Source: Arion vulgaris (taxonomy: Eukaryota > Mollusca > Gastropoda > Stylommatophora > Arionidae). From it: DNA of 64,000 bases. The notes below the pieces were generated by a model. It had not been told where the DNA came from and made no database searches. It was given only the letters and a program-made list of their open reading frames with translations. The stretch lies in the NCBI GenBank assembly GCA_020796225.1, contig CM036759.1, positions 68,080,590 through 68,144,589 on the forward strand. Direction: 5' to 3'. Position numbers and translations under genes: made by a program. Below are positions 1 to 9,490 of the stretch, piece after piece (positions within the stretch are counted from its first letter, which is position 1; each line of letters begins with the position of its first letter).

Positions 1-372
1 AGAGTGGACCTCAGACATTTAAAGTGGAACTCAAGACATTTAAGAGTGGGACCTCACATATTAAAAGTGGATCTCAATATTTAAGAGTGGACTCAACATT
101 TAAGAGTGGGACTCATACATTTAAGAGTGGATCTCATACATTAAGAGTGGGATCTCAATATTTAAGAGTGGACCTCAGACATTTAAGAGTGGGACCTCAT
201 ACATTTAAGAGTGGATCTCATAATTTAGAGTGGATCTCATACATTTAGAGTGGACCTATCATTTAAAAGTGGATCTCACACATTAAGGTGGGATCTCATC
301 ACTTAAGAGTTGGACCTCAGACATTTAGGAGTGGGACCTTACACACTTAAGAGTGGTATCTTCCATAATTTA
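1..372. repeat. Minisatellite, 21-24 bp unit
   Basis: About 15 imperfect copies of a unit reading roughly AGAGTGGGACCTCAGACATTT, beginning before the window. Units differ by small indels, so the open frame across them (FKSG/LRVG-like peptide) is a by-product of the repeat and not a credible protein. Confidence 0.92.
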
Positions 373-455
373 GATTAGGTCATAACACCACAGTCCCGAG
401 TTTTCAGACATTAGTGTATGAGGTGCCTGTCATTTCACATGTCTAGCTTCTATTA

Positions 456-560
456 TGCAGGAGGTAGGTGGGCCATTTTCTTTTCTCACGTGTGGAAAGT
501 CAAGTATGGGATTGAACCAAAAACTCTCTTGTCTCAGAAACCATAGGAGAACTATCATGC
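456..560 (-). mobile_element. SINE-R fragment (tRNA-like head)
   Basis: On the minus strand this reads a box B-like GGTTCAATCCC followed by a CACACGTGAG segment and a CCTACCTCCTGC end. The same order recurs on the plus strand at 60395-60515. That recurrence plus the box B-like motif suggests a dispersed tRNA-derived SINE. Next to it (553-641) a block of about 40 bp occurs twice. Confidence 0.5.
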
Positions 561-649
561 ATTGCACGCTAACCTGATCCGTCACAAAGTCAGAAGAAGA
601 ACAATCATGCATTACGCTAACCCGTCCCACAAAGTCAGAAGTATAATAC

Positions 650-759
650 ATATATTCCTTTCGTAACGTTATATCTTACATAAGGCATGCAAGTAATTTC
701 TCCATACCGCTCTGTCCTGGTCAACTCGCTGAATTTCTTCCATCGAATTGAGTCCGGTA
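650..759 (-). mobile_element. LINE-e 3' end (left part, split by insertion)
   Basis: This matches 45024-45240 along its length and is the 3' terminal part of a LINE whose upstream part resumes at 2471. On the minus strand the pieces translate as the C-terminal tail of a reverse-transcriptase protein (IRWKKFSELTRTERYGE-like), with stops elsewhere. The LINE is interrupted exactly at a GAGTCCGGTA duplicated on both sides of a 1.7 kb insertion. Confidence 0.7.
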
Positions 760-1050
760 TAGGATCAAAGGCGCAAAGAAGCGGCGCGCCAGGATTAGGG
801 AGATGGCTCTAATCCCTGCTCTCACCTCCAAGTGGTGACCCTGGTAACAGACGGTAGTTCCGATCTGGCTAAGAGGGCAGGTGCCGTGGGAGAGCTACTC
901 TGGGGCAAGTAGAGATGCAAAGGTAGTCATGCTTGATGGGATCCGCTCGCAACACAGACGAGCGAACTCCCAGAGTGACTATTAATGCTCGCCTCTCCGG
1001 CCGATGGGAAGAGCTAGAAGGATACACGTGGAACCTCGCGGTGAGGACCT

Positions 1051-1490
1051 CGGAGCCCGCGCATTCTCTCTCTTGAGTCCCCCTCTTGAGCCGATGACTA
1101 TGCTGGGTGATGAGTTGGGCCGCACGTTGGTCCACATAGGTCAAATCTAGCCCCATTACAGAGATGGGGGCACGAATAAAAACCATCGAAGTGACGTTGA
1201 CCCGCGTGTGGCGAAATTCGGAGCCCGCACATGCTCTCTCTTGAGCCGCTTCTCTAGAGCCGATGAGTATGCTCGGTGCAGAGCTGAACCGCAAGCTGGG
1301 CCATATAAGTCAAAGCACTGGTCCCCATCACAGAGATGGGGGCACGTCCCAAAGCCATCGAAGAGACGTTGATCCGCGCGAGGCGAAATTCGGAGCCCAA
1401 GCATGCTCTCCCTTGAGCCACTACTCTAGAGCCGATGAGTATGCTGGGAGTTGAGTTGAGTTGCACGTGGGCATCATGGGGCGAAATTCG
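1051..1490. repeat. Tandem repeat, 168-172 bp unit
   Basis: Copies begin with CGGAGCCC at 1051, 1219 and 1391. Each carries the landmarks CTTGAGCCG, GCCGATGA(C/G)TATGCT, CAGAGATGGGGGCACG and GGCGAAATT in the same order. The third copy is cut short near 1490. It lies inside the GC-rich inserted element. Confidence 0.85.
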
Positions 1491-1824
1491 GTTTTGCCCT
1501 CCAAGTCGGATAGCCCAGTGGGAATTGACGGAAATGGTGAGGTAGGCACAAGGGCAGAACGAGCACGCATACGGACGTTGCAAGGGTGGCACCCATGGGC
1601 GAAACCGTGACCCCATCTCATGGGTGGGGGACCGGGTTGAGACACAGACGGTGACAGCCCAGGCAAATGTGAGCACGATACGGAATGCACGAAAAATGTG
1701 AGCAATGAAAAAGCCGATGTTGACCAGGCATCAGGACAGAGCTAGCACGCACGCTGGCAAAGCCATAGCGGGCCCCACCGAGGGCAGGCCGGCACGGCAA
1801 GCGCGGAAAGCGAAGCAAGCACTG

Positions 1825-2045
1825 CAGTGGCGAGCATGGCAGACAAGAAGGTGTGCGTCCCACCCATGAGCAAACAACTGGAAAGCCCAGCAGAGGCAAA
1901 ACCAGCGCGAGCACAGCAAGCATGGCAAGCACGGCAAGCGCGGCAAGTACAGCAAGCGCGGCAGCGGCAAGCATGGCAGACAAGAGGGTGTACGTCCCAC
2001 CTAAATGTGCAAAACAACTGGAAAGCCCAGCAGAGGTAAAGCCAG
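1825..2045. repeat. Imperfect direct duplication, about 140 bp
   Basis: The landmarks GCATGGCAGACAAGA, CGTCCCACC and AACTGGAAAGCCCAGCAGAG occur twice in the same order, separated by GCAAGC(A/G) short repeats. It is part of the GC-rich inserted element. Confidence 0.75.
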
Positions 2046-2470
2046 TGCGCGTTTGTGCTCGCAGGGAACTATTGTTTCCTTGTAGTTTGATTGGGGACAA
2101 TCAAAGTCTAGTGGAGCAAACCGTACATAAACCTGAACGGGCGGCAAACCAAAGCGTTCATTAAAACGACCGGTTTTGCTGGGCAAATGGCGCTCATAAG
2201 CCCTGGAGGGCATGCCGTCTAAGGGTCGCTGTCCTAAAAGAAAATGGCAACCCGCTACCTTGTGGGTTTACAGCCAAAGGCTAGCGGAGAGCGAACCGCA
2301 CACAAACGTTGGCTGAAATCGAACACCCCACCCAAGGATAAGCAAATGTGCTCCACTAGGTGCTGAAGGCTGGTGCACGTACATCACGTTCTGATGTTTG
2401 GCTGTTTATATATCACAATATAATGATAAAAATGGGCTAAGAACGATCGCGCGCGCGAGAGAGTCCGGTA

Positions 2471-2795
2471 CTTCTTGCCTCTCTCAGCAAAGTTTTTTCA
2501 GGGTCTCTAGGTCGTACTCTTTTTCTTGAACCCTTTGCATCCCACTTCAATGCCTGTTTTTGGTATTCTTTGATCCTTTCTTCTCTAAGTGTGTCCAACA
2601 TATCTCCATCTTCTCTTTCTTATAACAGTTGTTACTAGTGGTTGTTCAGACATTTCTCTCACTTCTACTGAATTCGTTCCATTTTATATTCATTATTTTT
2701 CGCAGACATCTATTTTCAAATGCATTCAACTTGCTTTCTATATCTTTAGTCATTTTCCAACTCTCGCTAGCATATGTTAGGATTGATACAACAAC
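2471..2795 (-). mobile_element. LINE-e reverse-transcriptase C-terminal remnant
   Basis: Translated on the minus strand, this gives a stretch with ILTYASESWKMTKDIE and then NAFENRCLRKIMN. That is the usual C-terminal signature of LINE reverse transcriptases (Y-x-x-E-x-W-x-M-x-K followed by x-x-R-C-L-R-x-I). Stops follow, so it is a dead 5'-truncated copy. Its 3' part continues at 650-759. The upstream (right-hand) end dissolves into a 34-bp array made of its own sequence. Confidence 0.75.
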
Positions 2796-3412
2796 TCTCG
2801 TTAGCATATGTTAGGATTGATATAACAACTCTCGCTAGCATATGTTAGGATTGATACAACAACTCTCGCTGTCATATGTTAGGATTGATACAACAACTCT
2901 CGCTGGCATATGTTAGGATTGATACAACAACTCTCGCTGGCATATGTTAGGATTGATACAACAACTCTCGCTGGCATATGTTAGGATTGATACAACAACT
3001 CTCGCTAGCATATGTTAGGATTGATGCAACAACTCTCGCTAGCATATGTTAGGATTGATACAACAACTCTCGCTGGCATATGTTAGGATTGATAACAACT
3101 CGCTGGCTTATGTTAGGATTGATATAACAACTCTGCTGGCATATGTTAGGATTGATACAACAACTCTGCTGGCATTGTTGGATTGATCACAACTCCGCTG
3201 ATATGTAGATTGATAACAACTCTAGCTGGCATATGTTAGGATTGATACAACTCTCGCTGGCATATGTTAGGATTGATGCAACAACTCTCGCTGGCTTATG
3301 TTAGGATTGATATAACAACTCTCGCTGGCATATGTTAGGATTGATACAACTCTCGCTGGCTTATGTTAGGATTGATATAACAACTCTAGCTAGCTTATGT
3401 TAGGATTGATAT
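2760..3412. repeat. Minisatellite, about 34 bp unit, derived from LINE-e
   Basis: About 19 copies of a unit with landmarks CTCGCTGGCATATGTTAGG and ATTGATACAACAA. In minus-strand translation the unit is the LINE-e segment around SILTYASE, so the array has grown from the coding sequence at the truncated 5' end of that LINE. Copies near 3170-3220 are decayed. Confidence 0.9.
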
Positions 3413-3672
3413 TTCTTCTTCTTCAAACGCTCCATAATCGACCACTTGTTAATCACTCTTTGTGATGTGTATGTGATCTGAGCCTAAGAGCGATCGCACG
3501 TTGTGCCAGTTATGCGCCTACAAGTGCACATTCGATTTCTCCGACGTTTTTTATTAACTAGGGTAGCTTCCCTACGCCTCTACCTCAGTCACCTCTTACA
3601 ACATGCCTTGTCGGTCGCATTGTTACTATTCTTTGCTCCCCTTGCGAACCCCGGCAACACACGGGCTGTATG
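3412..3672 (-). mobile_element. SINE-E copy
   Basis: One of six copies in this window (others at 10165, 21889, 32130/32661, 35427, 41563). In its own orientation it starts near GTGTTGCCGG, carries the core TGTNGTAAGAGGYGACT, then GAAATCGAATGTG, GGCGCATAACTGGCACAAC, GCTCTTAGGCTCAGATCACA and a tail of CACAAAGAGTGATTAA followed by (GAA)n. Confidence 0.8.
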
Positions 3673-3770
3673 GACACAAAATTTTTATTGAAAATTCCTA
3701 ACTCAGCTTTCTAACTGTATAACTTGCAGTACCAAATTTTTATTTAGACTTTTAAAAGCTGATCTTGCTC

Positions 3771-4599
3771 TTAGGCGGTAGACCCATCCAGAACAAAGCT
3801 TTTTTTGTTGTAGATCAACAGAAAAATGTAACAAACATATTGGCCACATGTTGCAAAAGACATTGTTTTTGATGATAAACAACGTTTAGTATATGCATTG
3901 TAATTATTTATTTTAAAAATAATTAATTTTCTTGAAAATATATTGTAAACCCCCTACCCTCCCCTCCCTCTCTCCCCCACCTCCCCATTACAAGATTGGG
4001 TCACATTGCAAGAACCATATCTACAAAACCATTGGGTTCGACATTCTTGTGAGGTTCACGCTATAATTATGTGTGATATGTACATCATATGCTACAGGGT
4101 GTTCAACTTAAAGCAGCCTATGAATGGAGCTAATCTGGCATATATGTATGGAAATGACAAGGTTCAGTTATGACGTAGTATAGGTCAAGGTTGTGTGATG
4201 GTGTGAATTGTAGTGGAAGGAGATAACAAATGTGACGTAGGACGGGCTAGTCAGAACCGGTTTAAATAGTACATAAACACAACGCGTTAGGTTATCTGGC
4301 ACTTTCGATTTGTCAATGGGGCTGCAATTATCTTGAACACCCTGTAGTTTGGCATTCCTTGCACTTCTTATATTTTTGAAATCTACTCCACTATGAAGAG
4401 AGGATTTTACAAATATATTTTCAAGAAAATTAAATATTTTTTAAAATAAATAATTACAATGCGTACACTAAAAGTTGTTTATCACCAACAGCAATGTCTT
4501 GTGCAAATGTGACCAAATTGTATGACAATATTTTGTTCGTTTTTTTCTGTTAATTTTAAAAAAAAAGACAACCTTTGTTCTGGGTGGGTCTCCCGCCAA
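3771..4599. mobile_element. Non-autonomous DNA transposon with about 185-bp terminal inverted repeats
   Basis: The left arm (3771-3950) and the reverse complement of the right arm (4415-4599) align along their whole length. Shared landmarks include AGACCCA(T/C)CCAGAACAAAG, GATAAACAAC and GCATTGTAATTATTTATTTT. The tips are TTRGGCGG; the flanking GCTC at 3767-3770 and 4600-4603 is a possible 4-bp target duplication. There is no coding capacity. The centre holds a C-rich tract and a second, nested MITE. Confidence 0.82.
4095..4344. mobile_element. Tc1/mariner-like MITE nested in the long-TIR element
   Basis: Perfect terminal inverted repeats CAGGGTGTTCAA (4095-4106) and TTGAACACCCTG (4333-4344) are each flanked by TA (4093-4094, 4345-4346), the target duplication of Tc1/mariner transposons. 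It is 250 bp with no open frame, so non-autonomous. Superfamily assignment is inferred from the TA and the tip. Confidence 0.78.
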
Positions 4600-4642
4600 G
4601 CTCAGAATTACTAATGTAAAAATTAGAATCTGTGCTTCAACC

Positions 4643-4997
4643 CACAGCCAACTCTAGATAACTAGGCCAGACAACTGACAAGGTGTTCCCTGACCTAGAT
4701 CAGAAAAGGGGCAGGAAAATATAGATGTTTGATAGAACACTGCAATCTTTTTTTTGCAATTTTACTCAATTCTGTGAGTTTATGGTTATTTATTGGAGAA
4801 AAATATTCATAATATTGATATTCCTTATTGTTCAACTTAACTTGTTGCATAATATAACTTTGATTTAGCATTTTGTGTTGATTTTAAAATGAATTCGTCT
4901 ATATGTATCAATACTGGAATGCGAGATCACGTGGTGTAGTTGGGATCTGATTTCCCATAATTTTTACCTGAGTCCGAAGACCCATAAGTTTATAGTT
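4643..4997 (+). mobile_element. MITE-C copy 1 (right tip lost)
   Basis: It begins with the 11-bp tip CACAGCCAACT and runs through the shared body (GGTTATTTATTGG, ATTCGTCTATATG, GAGATCACGTGGTGTAG). At the right it stops after TTTATAGTT, so the terminal inverted repeat is broken there. See copy 4 (57612-57974) for the best preserved ends. Confidence 0.8.
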
Positions 4998-5449
4998 CCT
5001 AGATTATAGCTCCCTTCCCTCCCGACAGGACGAGAACCATTGTCAATTTTGTGGAAATTCCAAACTACAAAACAGAATCTGTGTTAGTGGACAAGAAAAC
5101 GCAACAAAAATCCCGTATAAGCCTGGCGAACATTTCTGGCGACTGACTCTTATGATAAGCCGGTCAAGAAAAGAATGGATGGCAGGTGTGACGGACATAG
5201 CAAAGACGGTTTATTGACGTGTCTATTTCACGAAAGGGCCAGTATGTTCACACTTGAGTGATTTTGCATTCTAGAACATAGACTGTCAGTAATGAACAAA
5301 CCATTCCAAACTATGAAAAAGAATTACATTGTAAAAATAGACTAAGCCGGGCAAGACTCAAAGTCTAATACATTTGATAGAATCGAAAATAGGTAGATAA
5401 CTGTGGGGTTTTTAAGGGAAGGAGAGGTCTTGGTTAGCTCGAAATAAAT
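4998..5449. other. Unassigned stretch
   Basis: AT-rich single-copy-looking sequence. I see no sustained open frame, tandem structure or match to the dispersed families elsewhere in the window. Confidence 0.5.
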
Positions 5450-5451
5450 TC

Positions 5452-5913
5452 ATGCGTAGTCCTTATCTTCTTCTTCTTCCTTGCGCTTCGGTTTCGTATG
5501 CTCGTCTAAACAATGAGATGGGTTGCTTCTATGACGTTGCATGTCAGTTGGTCTCGTATGCTCGTCTAAACAAGGAGATGAGTTGCTTCTATGACGTTGC
5601 ATGTCAGTTGGTTTCGTATGCTCGTCTAAACAATGAGATGGGTTGCTTCTATGACGTTGCATGTCAGTTGGTCTCGTATGCTCGTCTAAACAAGGAGATG
5701 GGTTGCTTCTATGACGTTGCATGTCAGTTGGTCTCGTATGCTCGTCTAAACAATGAGATGGGTTGCTTCTATGACGTTGCATGTCAGTTGGTCTCGTATG
5801 CTCGTCTAAACAATGAGATGGGTTGCTTCTATGACGTTGCATGTCAGTTGGTTTCGTATGCTCGTCTAAACAATGAGATGGGTTGCTTCTATGACGTTGC
5901 ATGTCAGTTGGAG
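5452..5913. repeat. 60-bp minisatellite, seven copies, grown from dispersed repeat D
   Basis: Seven nearly identical 60-bp units with landmarks TCGTATGCTCGTCTAAACAA, GAGATGGGTTGCTTCTATGA and GTTGCATGTCAGTTGG. Variation is confined to a few positions (AATGAG/AAGGAG, TTTCG/CTCG). The same unit is present once at 31200-31270 inside repeat D, so the array is an expansion of one segment of that family. Because the period is a multiple of 3, both strands stay open for 150-260 codons; I do not regard these as proteins. Confidence 0.93.
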
Positions 5914-7025
5914 CCGAAAACTTAAACGCTCGATTCCCACCTACGCATGAAAGAATGAGCGAATTCGAAATAAGCAGGATACAGAGATCCAGCTTCGCAA
6001 AAATTGCTAAAGCACTGCCCGCAGACCAACCGGTCCTTGCACAATGAAAACCAAACCAATCCCGGCAACTGATAAGTGCCGCCGGGAAAATAAAAATGCC
6101 GGAACTAAGGAAACAATCACAGGCATTAAAAAAAGGCCAGCAAGAAAACTTCGAAAGAAGAGCGGCCACAAAAAGACACATATCGACTGAATACCCTGAA
6201 AAAAAGCGGACACGTGTACACTGACGGATCGGCAAGGAACGCAATCAGCGATGGTGGAGGAGGAATAGTGCTTAAACTATCAAAGAAAGTGACGGTCACA
6301 AAATCGATTGCCACAGGCAAATACTCGAATAACTACCGAGCAGAAGCGGAAGCAATAAGATCAGTGACCGAAATGATCCTAGAGAGAAGAGGCACCACTC
6401 GCAATAAAGTCGTGATATTCACCGATGCTCTATCGGTCATCACGGCACTCAAAGGCGTAGGCAAAACAGAGCTGAATGAGCTCAAAGCGACCCTCGATGA
6501 ACTAACGCGCTCACTCAAACGCACCGTCATTCAGTGGATTCCATCACACTGTAATATAAGGGAAAACGAAAGTGCCGACAAACTAGCTAAGTAAGGCGGG
6601 AGACTACCTCAGACTGATCACGAGATCAGTTATGAGGAACCCAGAACAACTATCGGCTGGCACTACAGAGACAAATGGACAAAAGACCATCCCCAGCATT
6701 TCAACAGCGACGGATACTATGGTCTGTCTCGTAGCGAACAAGTTGCCATACTTCGCCTCCGTACCGGCCACAACAAGCTCCGCGCCCACATGTATAACAA
6801 ATTTAAAATCGGCACAACTAGCCTGTGCCCATGCAAAAAGGCGGACATGACGGCAGAACACGTTCTGCAAGATTGTCAACGGATAGCAGGTATAAGAAAC
6901 TAAACCTGGCCCCAAAACACAGAGCTTCATGAGAAGCTGTACAGAGGGAACAGAGTCCTTAAAACCACGGTAAAATTCATGATAAAAGTTGGTTCATCAG
7001 TCTAGGCCGGGATCGCGAGAGAGAG
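5914..7025 (+). mobile_element. RNase H-bearing LINE (LINE-r), 5'-truncated
   Basis: A LINE 3' part inserted at the right edge of the 60-bp array, with AGTTGGAG at 5906-5913 and 7026-7033 as an 8-bp target duplication. It encodes an RNase H domain (6205-6600). After a TAA the same frame continues with a C-terminal region ending in a CPCKK...HVLQDC zinc-knuckle-like motif (about 6830-6880). Such RNase H plus knuckle tails are typical of I/Jockey-related LINEs. The last 120 bp are probably 3' UTR. Confidence 0.82.
6205..6597 (+). pseudogene. RNase H domain of LINE-r
   Basis: Reading from SGHVYTDGSA, this covers a whole RNase H fold. Numbering from the residue at 6214, the acidic residues sit at D4 (YTDGS), E44 (YRAEAEA), D71 (FTDAL) and D122 (ESADKLAK), with the conserved WIPSHC before the last. 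So the catalytic tetrad is intact. In the element this enzyme would remove the RNA strand during retrotransposition. There is no methionine start; the domain is an internal part of a truncated polyprotein. A TAA at 6592-6594 interrupts it just after the domain although coding continues downstream, so the copy is dead. Confidence 0.85.
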
Positions 7026-7225
7026 AGTTGGAGTTCTTCGAGAGTTCCCCATAGCTTGATCTGTAATGAGACTATGTTTCGTTTCGTTGGTGTATGTATG
7101 ATGGACATGATTGCAGGATGTGCTCTGAGTCTGTGTTTCTGTCTAACATGTACACTATGAGTCTGAGCAGGCTTTATTCTGTGTGCAATGGTTTGAGTGG
7201 TTGAGCCTGCAGTGACCTGTTCGTA
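7026..7225 (+). mobile_element. Dispersed repeat D, downstream half
   Basis: Matches 31271-31460: landmarks AGAGTTCCC..ATAGCTTG, TTTCGTTGGTGTATGTATGA, GAGCAGGCTTTATTCTGTG and GAGCCTGCAGTGACCTGTTC. Its upstream half is the expanded 60-bp segment at 5452-5913; the LINE-r insertion separates the two halves. Confidence 0.75.
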
Positions 7226-7699
7226 GGATAAGATTGTTGTGTGCTGTTTTCCTCTGTATTCTGCAGATGGGATCTTGGGGGTGTTTGCTGTGGGTTTGTT
7301 GCCTCCATACCTCTTTGTATTTTCTCTTGATCTGTGTCTTGATTTATGGTAATGACACTGGATGTTTATGTTGTATCAATTTTGCCAGTACTCTTAGCTA
7401 GTCTGTCTGATCTCTTGCAGTTGTTCAATGTTCAAAAAAAATGAGTCCGGTTCTCTGTATATGGTTGTGTTTGTTAGTTCATCAAGGCTTCCAAACAGTT
7501 TTGCGTGAAGGTTTGGCTCTGTTGGCCGGTGTTCTTTCCATTCGTAGTCGTGAGACCTAATATGACGCCTCTGACTGATTTTTGTGAGAAGTCTAGCTTT
7601 CTAATATCGTCTAATCGCTCCAGTGCTCCTCGACATTCAGACTAGTCTACAATCACCGACTACGGAGGTACAGGGCCTTTAAAATAATTATATCAGAAT
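7226..7699. other. Unassigned stretch
   Basis: Mixed-composition sequence with no tandem structure and no clear match elsewhere in the window. It may belong to a longer version of repeat D, but I cannot show it. Confidence 0.4.
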
Positions 7700-7707
7700 G
7701 TGTAGGT

Positions 7708-8023
7708 CATGGGTTCCCAAAGTGGGCAGGATCGCCCCAAGTGGGCGCTGAAGCCTTCCAGGGGGGGCGTAGTGTGTTCAGAAGCATTTTGGGATAGTTT
7801 TTTTTCCCGATTTTGCAATTGAATAATCATTAAAAATTTGAATTATGCATTTTAATTCATCTTATGCTCATCTTCCATTTTTCATCAATTTTCTATTTCA
7901 TGTATATAATCATTTGAAAATTGACCATGTATGGGGAGGGCGTTGGCAAACTGTTATAATGGAGGGGGGCGTTTCAAAGTTGTGCAAAGTGGGCGGTGGG
8001 CCGAACAAGTTTGGTAATCTATG
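7708..8023. mobile_element. hAT-like MITE
   Basis: The ends CATGGGTTCCCAAAG and the reverse complement CATAGATTACCAAAC form an imperfect terminal inverted repeat. They are flanked by GTGTAGGT (7700-7707) and GTGTAAGC (8024-8031), an 8-bp target duplication with two mismatches. Tips containing GGTTCCCAAA and 8-bp duplications are usual for hAT elements. The centre is AT-rich, 316 bp long and non-coding. Confidence 0.65.
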
Positions 8024-8112
8024 GTGTAAGCCAATAAATATGAAAAAAGAGAATGAAATCTTTTAGGAGAATCCAAGTAATATATATATATATAATCGTT
8101 CAAACTGATTCC

Positions 8113-8122
8113 TGATTGATTT

Positions 8123-8156
<34 letters not shown>

Positions 8157-8338
8157 ATGACCATCATCATTGCACTTCGTTGAGTAAACATGTGTTCTAT
8201 CTATTTCTTACACAAGAAGATTTCAGTGTACGAGCTCCTTAGCACCGGCGAGGGTGTCCGATGTAATTTAGAAGATGGACATATTTTGTAGGGATTTATT
8301 TTCTTCACATTTTCTAACGAATTTTTTGCCAGGCGGTC
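8113..8338 (-). mobile_element. SINE-A copy, 5'-truncated
   Basis: It starts with the (TTGA)n tail read on the reverse strand, followed by CATCATCATTGCACTTCG, ACGAGCTCCTTAGCACCGGCG and GAATTTTTTGCCAGGCGGT. The tRNA-like head is missing, as expected for a 5'-truncated copy. Confidence 0.78.
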
Positions 8339-8465
8339 GACATGATGTTGACCACATCCCCCATCGTGTGCCGACGGTCAATGAAAAATACAGGCATAAC
8401 ACCGTATTATCTCATATACCAATTGGTATAGAAAGGATTCCTTTACTGTTATGTATAAATATATA

Positions 8466-8631
8466 CTGGGGCGGCTCGTCATTAAGGGCCAATGGGGCCC
8501 GGCCCCATCAAAAATCGAAAGGAGAATAGCTTCCCGGATTAGACAAATAATAGTAAATACTCCAAAAACCATGATTTTTTCGAAAATTTATGTCTGGCCC
8601 CACCAAGAAAAATGACCACAAGCCGCCACTG
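8466..8631. mobile_element. hAT-like MITE, 166 bp
   Basis: The left end CTGGGGCGGCTCGT and the reverse-complemented right end CCAGTGGCGGCTTGT form a terminal inverted repeat that continues to GGGGCC. Flanks AATATATA (8458-8465) and GATATATA (8632-8639) are a possible 8-bp target duplication, weakened by the surrounding AT repeat. Non-coding. Confidence 0.65.
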
Positions 8632-8729
8632 GATATATATATATGTACTCCATCTTCGTATATATTTTGTATTGGTTTTTTTATACTTTAAAGATTGTTG
8701 TCATTTTCTGCTCGGATATACATTTCTAA

Positions 8730-9060
8730 CAGTGTCAGACTTGGACACTGACAATAAATGAGAAAATAAGAATCCAAACGATGGAAATGAAATTTTTTAC
8801 GGCCAATTCTAAATGTTACATGAAGAGATAAGATCAGAAACGATGAAATCGGGGGAAAAAATGAGATCGTTGCCGGTGCTACAACGTATAAAGAAACAAC
8901 AGGTCAAATTGTTCGGACACTCATCAAGGTTACCACAAGACAATCTCACACAATGAGCACTAGCACTCAGATACAACGACAAACATACCCAGAGGATGAC
9001 CACGTAAACGATGGATGACGGACTACATTTCACCTTGCTATTAATTATTGGTTACTGAAT
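8730..9060 (+). mobile_element. Diverged LINE-a fragment
   Basis: It follows the LINE-a order seen at 11290-11600: a GTCAGACTTGGACACTGAC stretch, then an AAACAACAGGTCAAATTGTT segment (the IKWFGH-coding part), then a CCAAGAGGATGACCACG-like remnant of GRPRKRW. Many substitutions and stops. Confidence 0.6.
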
Positions 9061-9490
9061 TGACGTTATAGCACTCCCGACAAACCAATAGGTGATGTCT
9101 CCTCCAAAAGATGCTGAAGGGTATGCATACTGCTCGTTCCTGTAGCTCGCTGGTTAAACACACTCATATGTCTGCCCCTCAAGCATCCAGCCCTACTTCT
9201 ACAACATGTAATTTCAAACTCCCTAAATCACAGAATTGATTTGCAATGTTAGTGTCCTCATCCAACAGTAGGTCGCCAGGCGAGTAGGTCGTCAAGTGAC
9301 CGAAAGGCATCCCCCTTATCCATTCTAAACTCCCAAACAAACGATGCTTTCGACGCAAGCTCATACGGAAACCGGCCATTCTGGATATTCCGAAGCACCG
9401 ACTGAGAGTTAAATACAACAAGGACCGCAGTAAATGGAGTCCCATCATCATCAAGGTGCGTATCCTTTATAGGACGTTGCTCTCTTTGCA
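9061..9490 (-). mobile_element. RNase H LINE (LINE-s) fragment
   Basis: The minus strand reads VVFNSQSVLRNIQNGRFPYE and continues to KASFVWEFRMDKGD. This is the third catalytic segment of an RNase H domain (normally F-x-D-S-Q-S) with the Asp lost. The same segment recurs at 17095-17410. Frameshifts are present, so it is dead. Confidence 0.65.

Larger units (their letters stand above)
760..2460. mobile_element. GC-rich 1.7 kb inserted element with 10-bp target duplication
   Basis: The element is flanked by GAGTCCGGTA at 750-759 and 2461-2470, and the sequence either side joins into one LINE-e. It is visibly richer in G+C than its surroundings. Inside are about 2.5 copies of a 168-172 bp tandem unit (1051-1490) and a roughly 140-bp direct duplication (about 1830-2040). 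Its last 180 bp match SINE-F, including the ATATCACAATnnnATGATnAAA tail type. Several overlapping frames are open on both strands but the peptides are low-complexity. I do not recognise a domain. It could be a longer parent of SINE-F, or an LTR-less retroelement. Confidence 0.65.

Noticed and set aside
1618..2100. 160-codon minus-strand hydrophobic protein
   Set aside because: Alanine/leucine-rich peptide from GCAAGC-type short repeats in the GC-rich element; several overlapping frames are open at once.
2760..3412. Interstitial telomeric repeat (TTAGG-containing units)
   Set aside because: TTAGG occurs once per 34-bp unit within a longer LINE-derived sequence; there is no TTAGG or TTAGGG tandem run.
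5452..5913. Regulatory or coding 60-mer repeat gene
   Set aside because: The unit is a segment of dispersed repeat D that occurs singly at 31.2 kb, so expansion of a transposon piece explains it.
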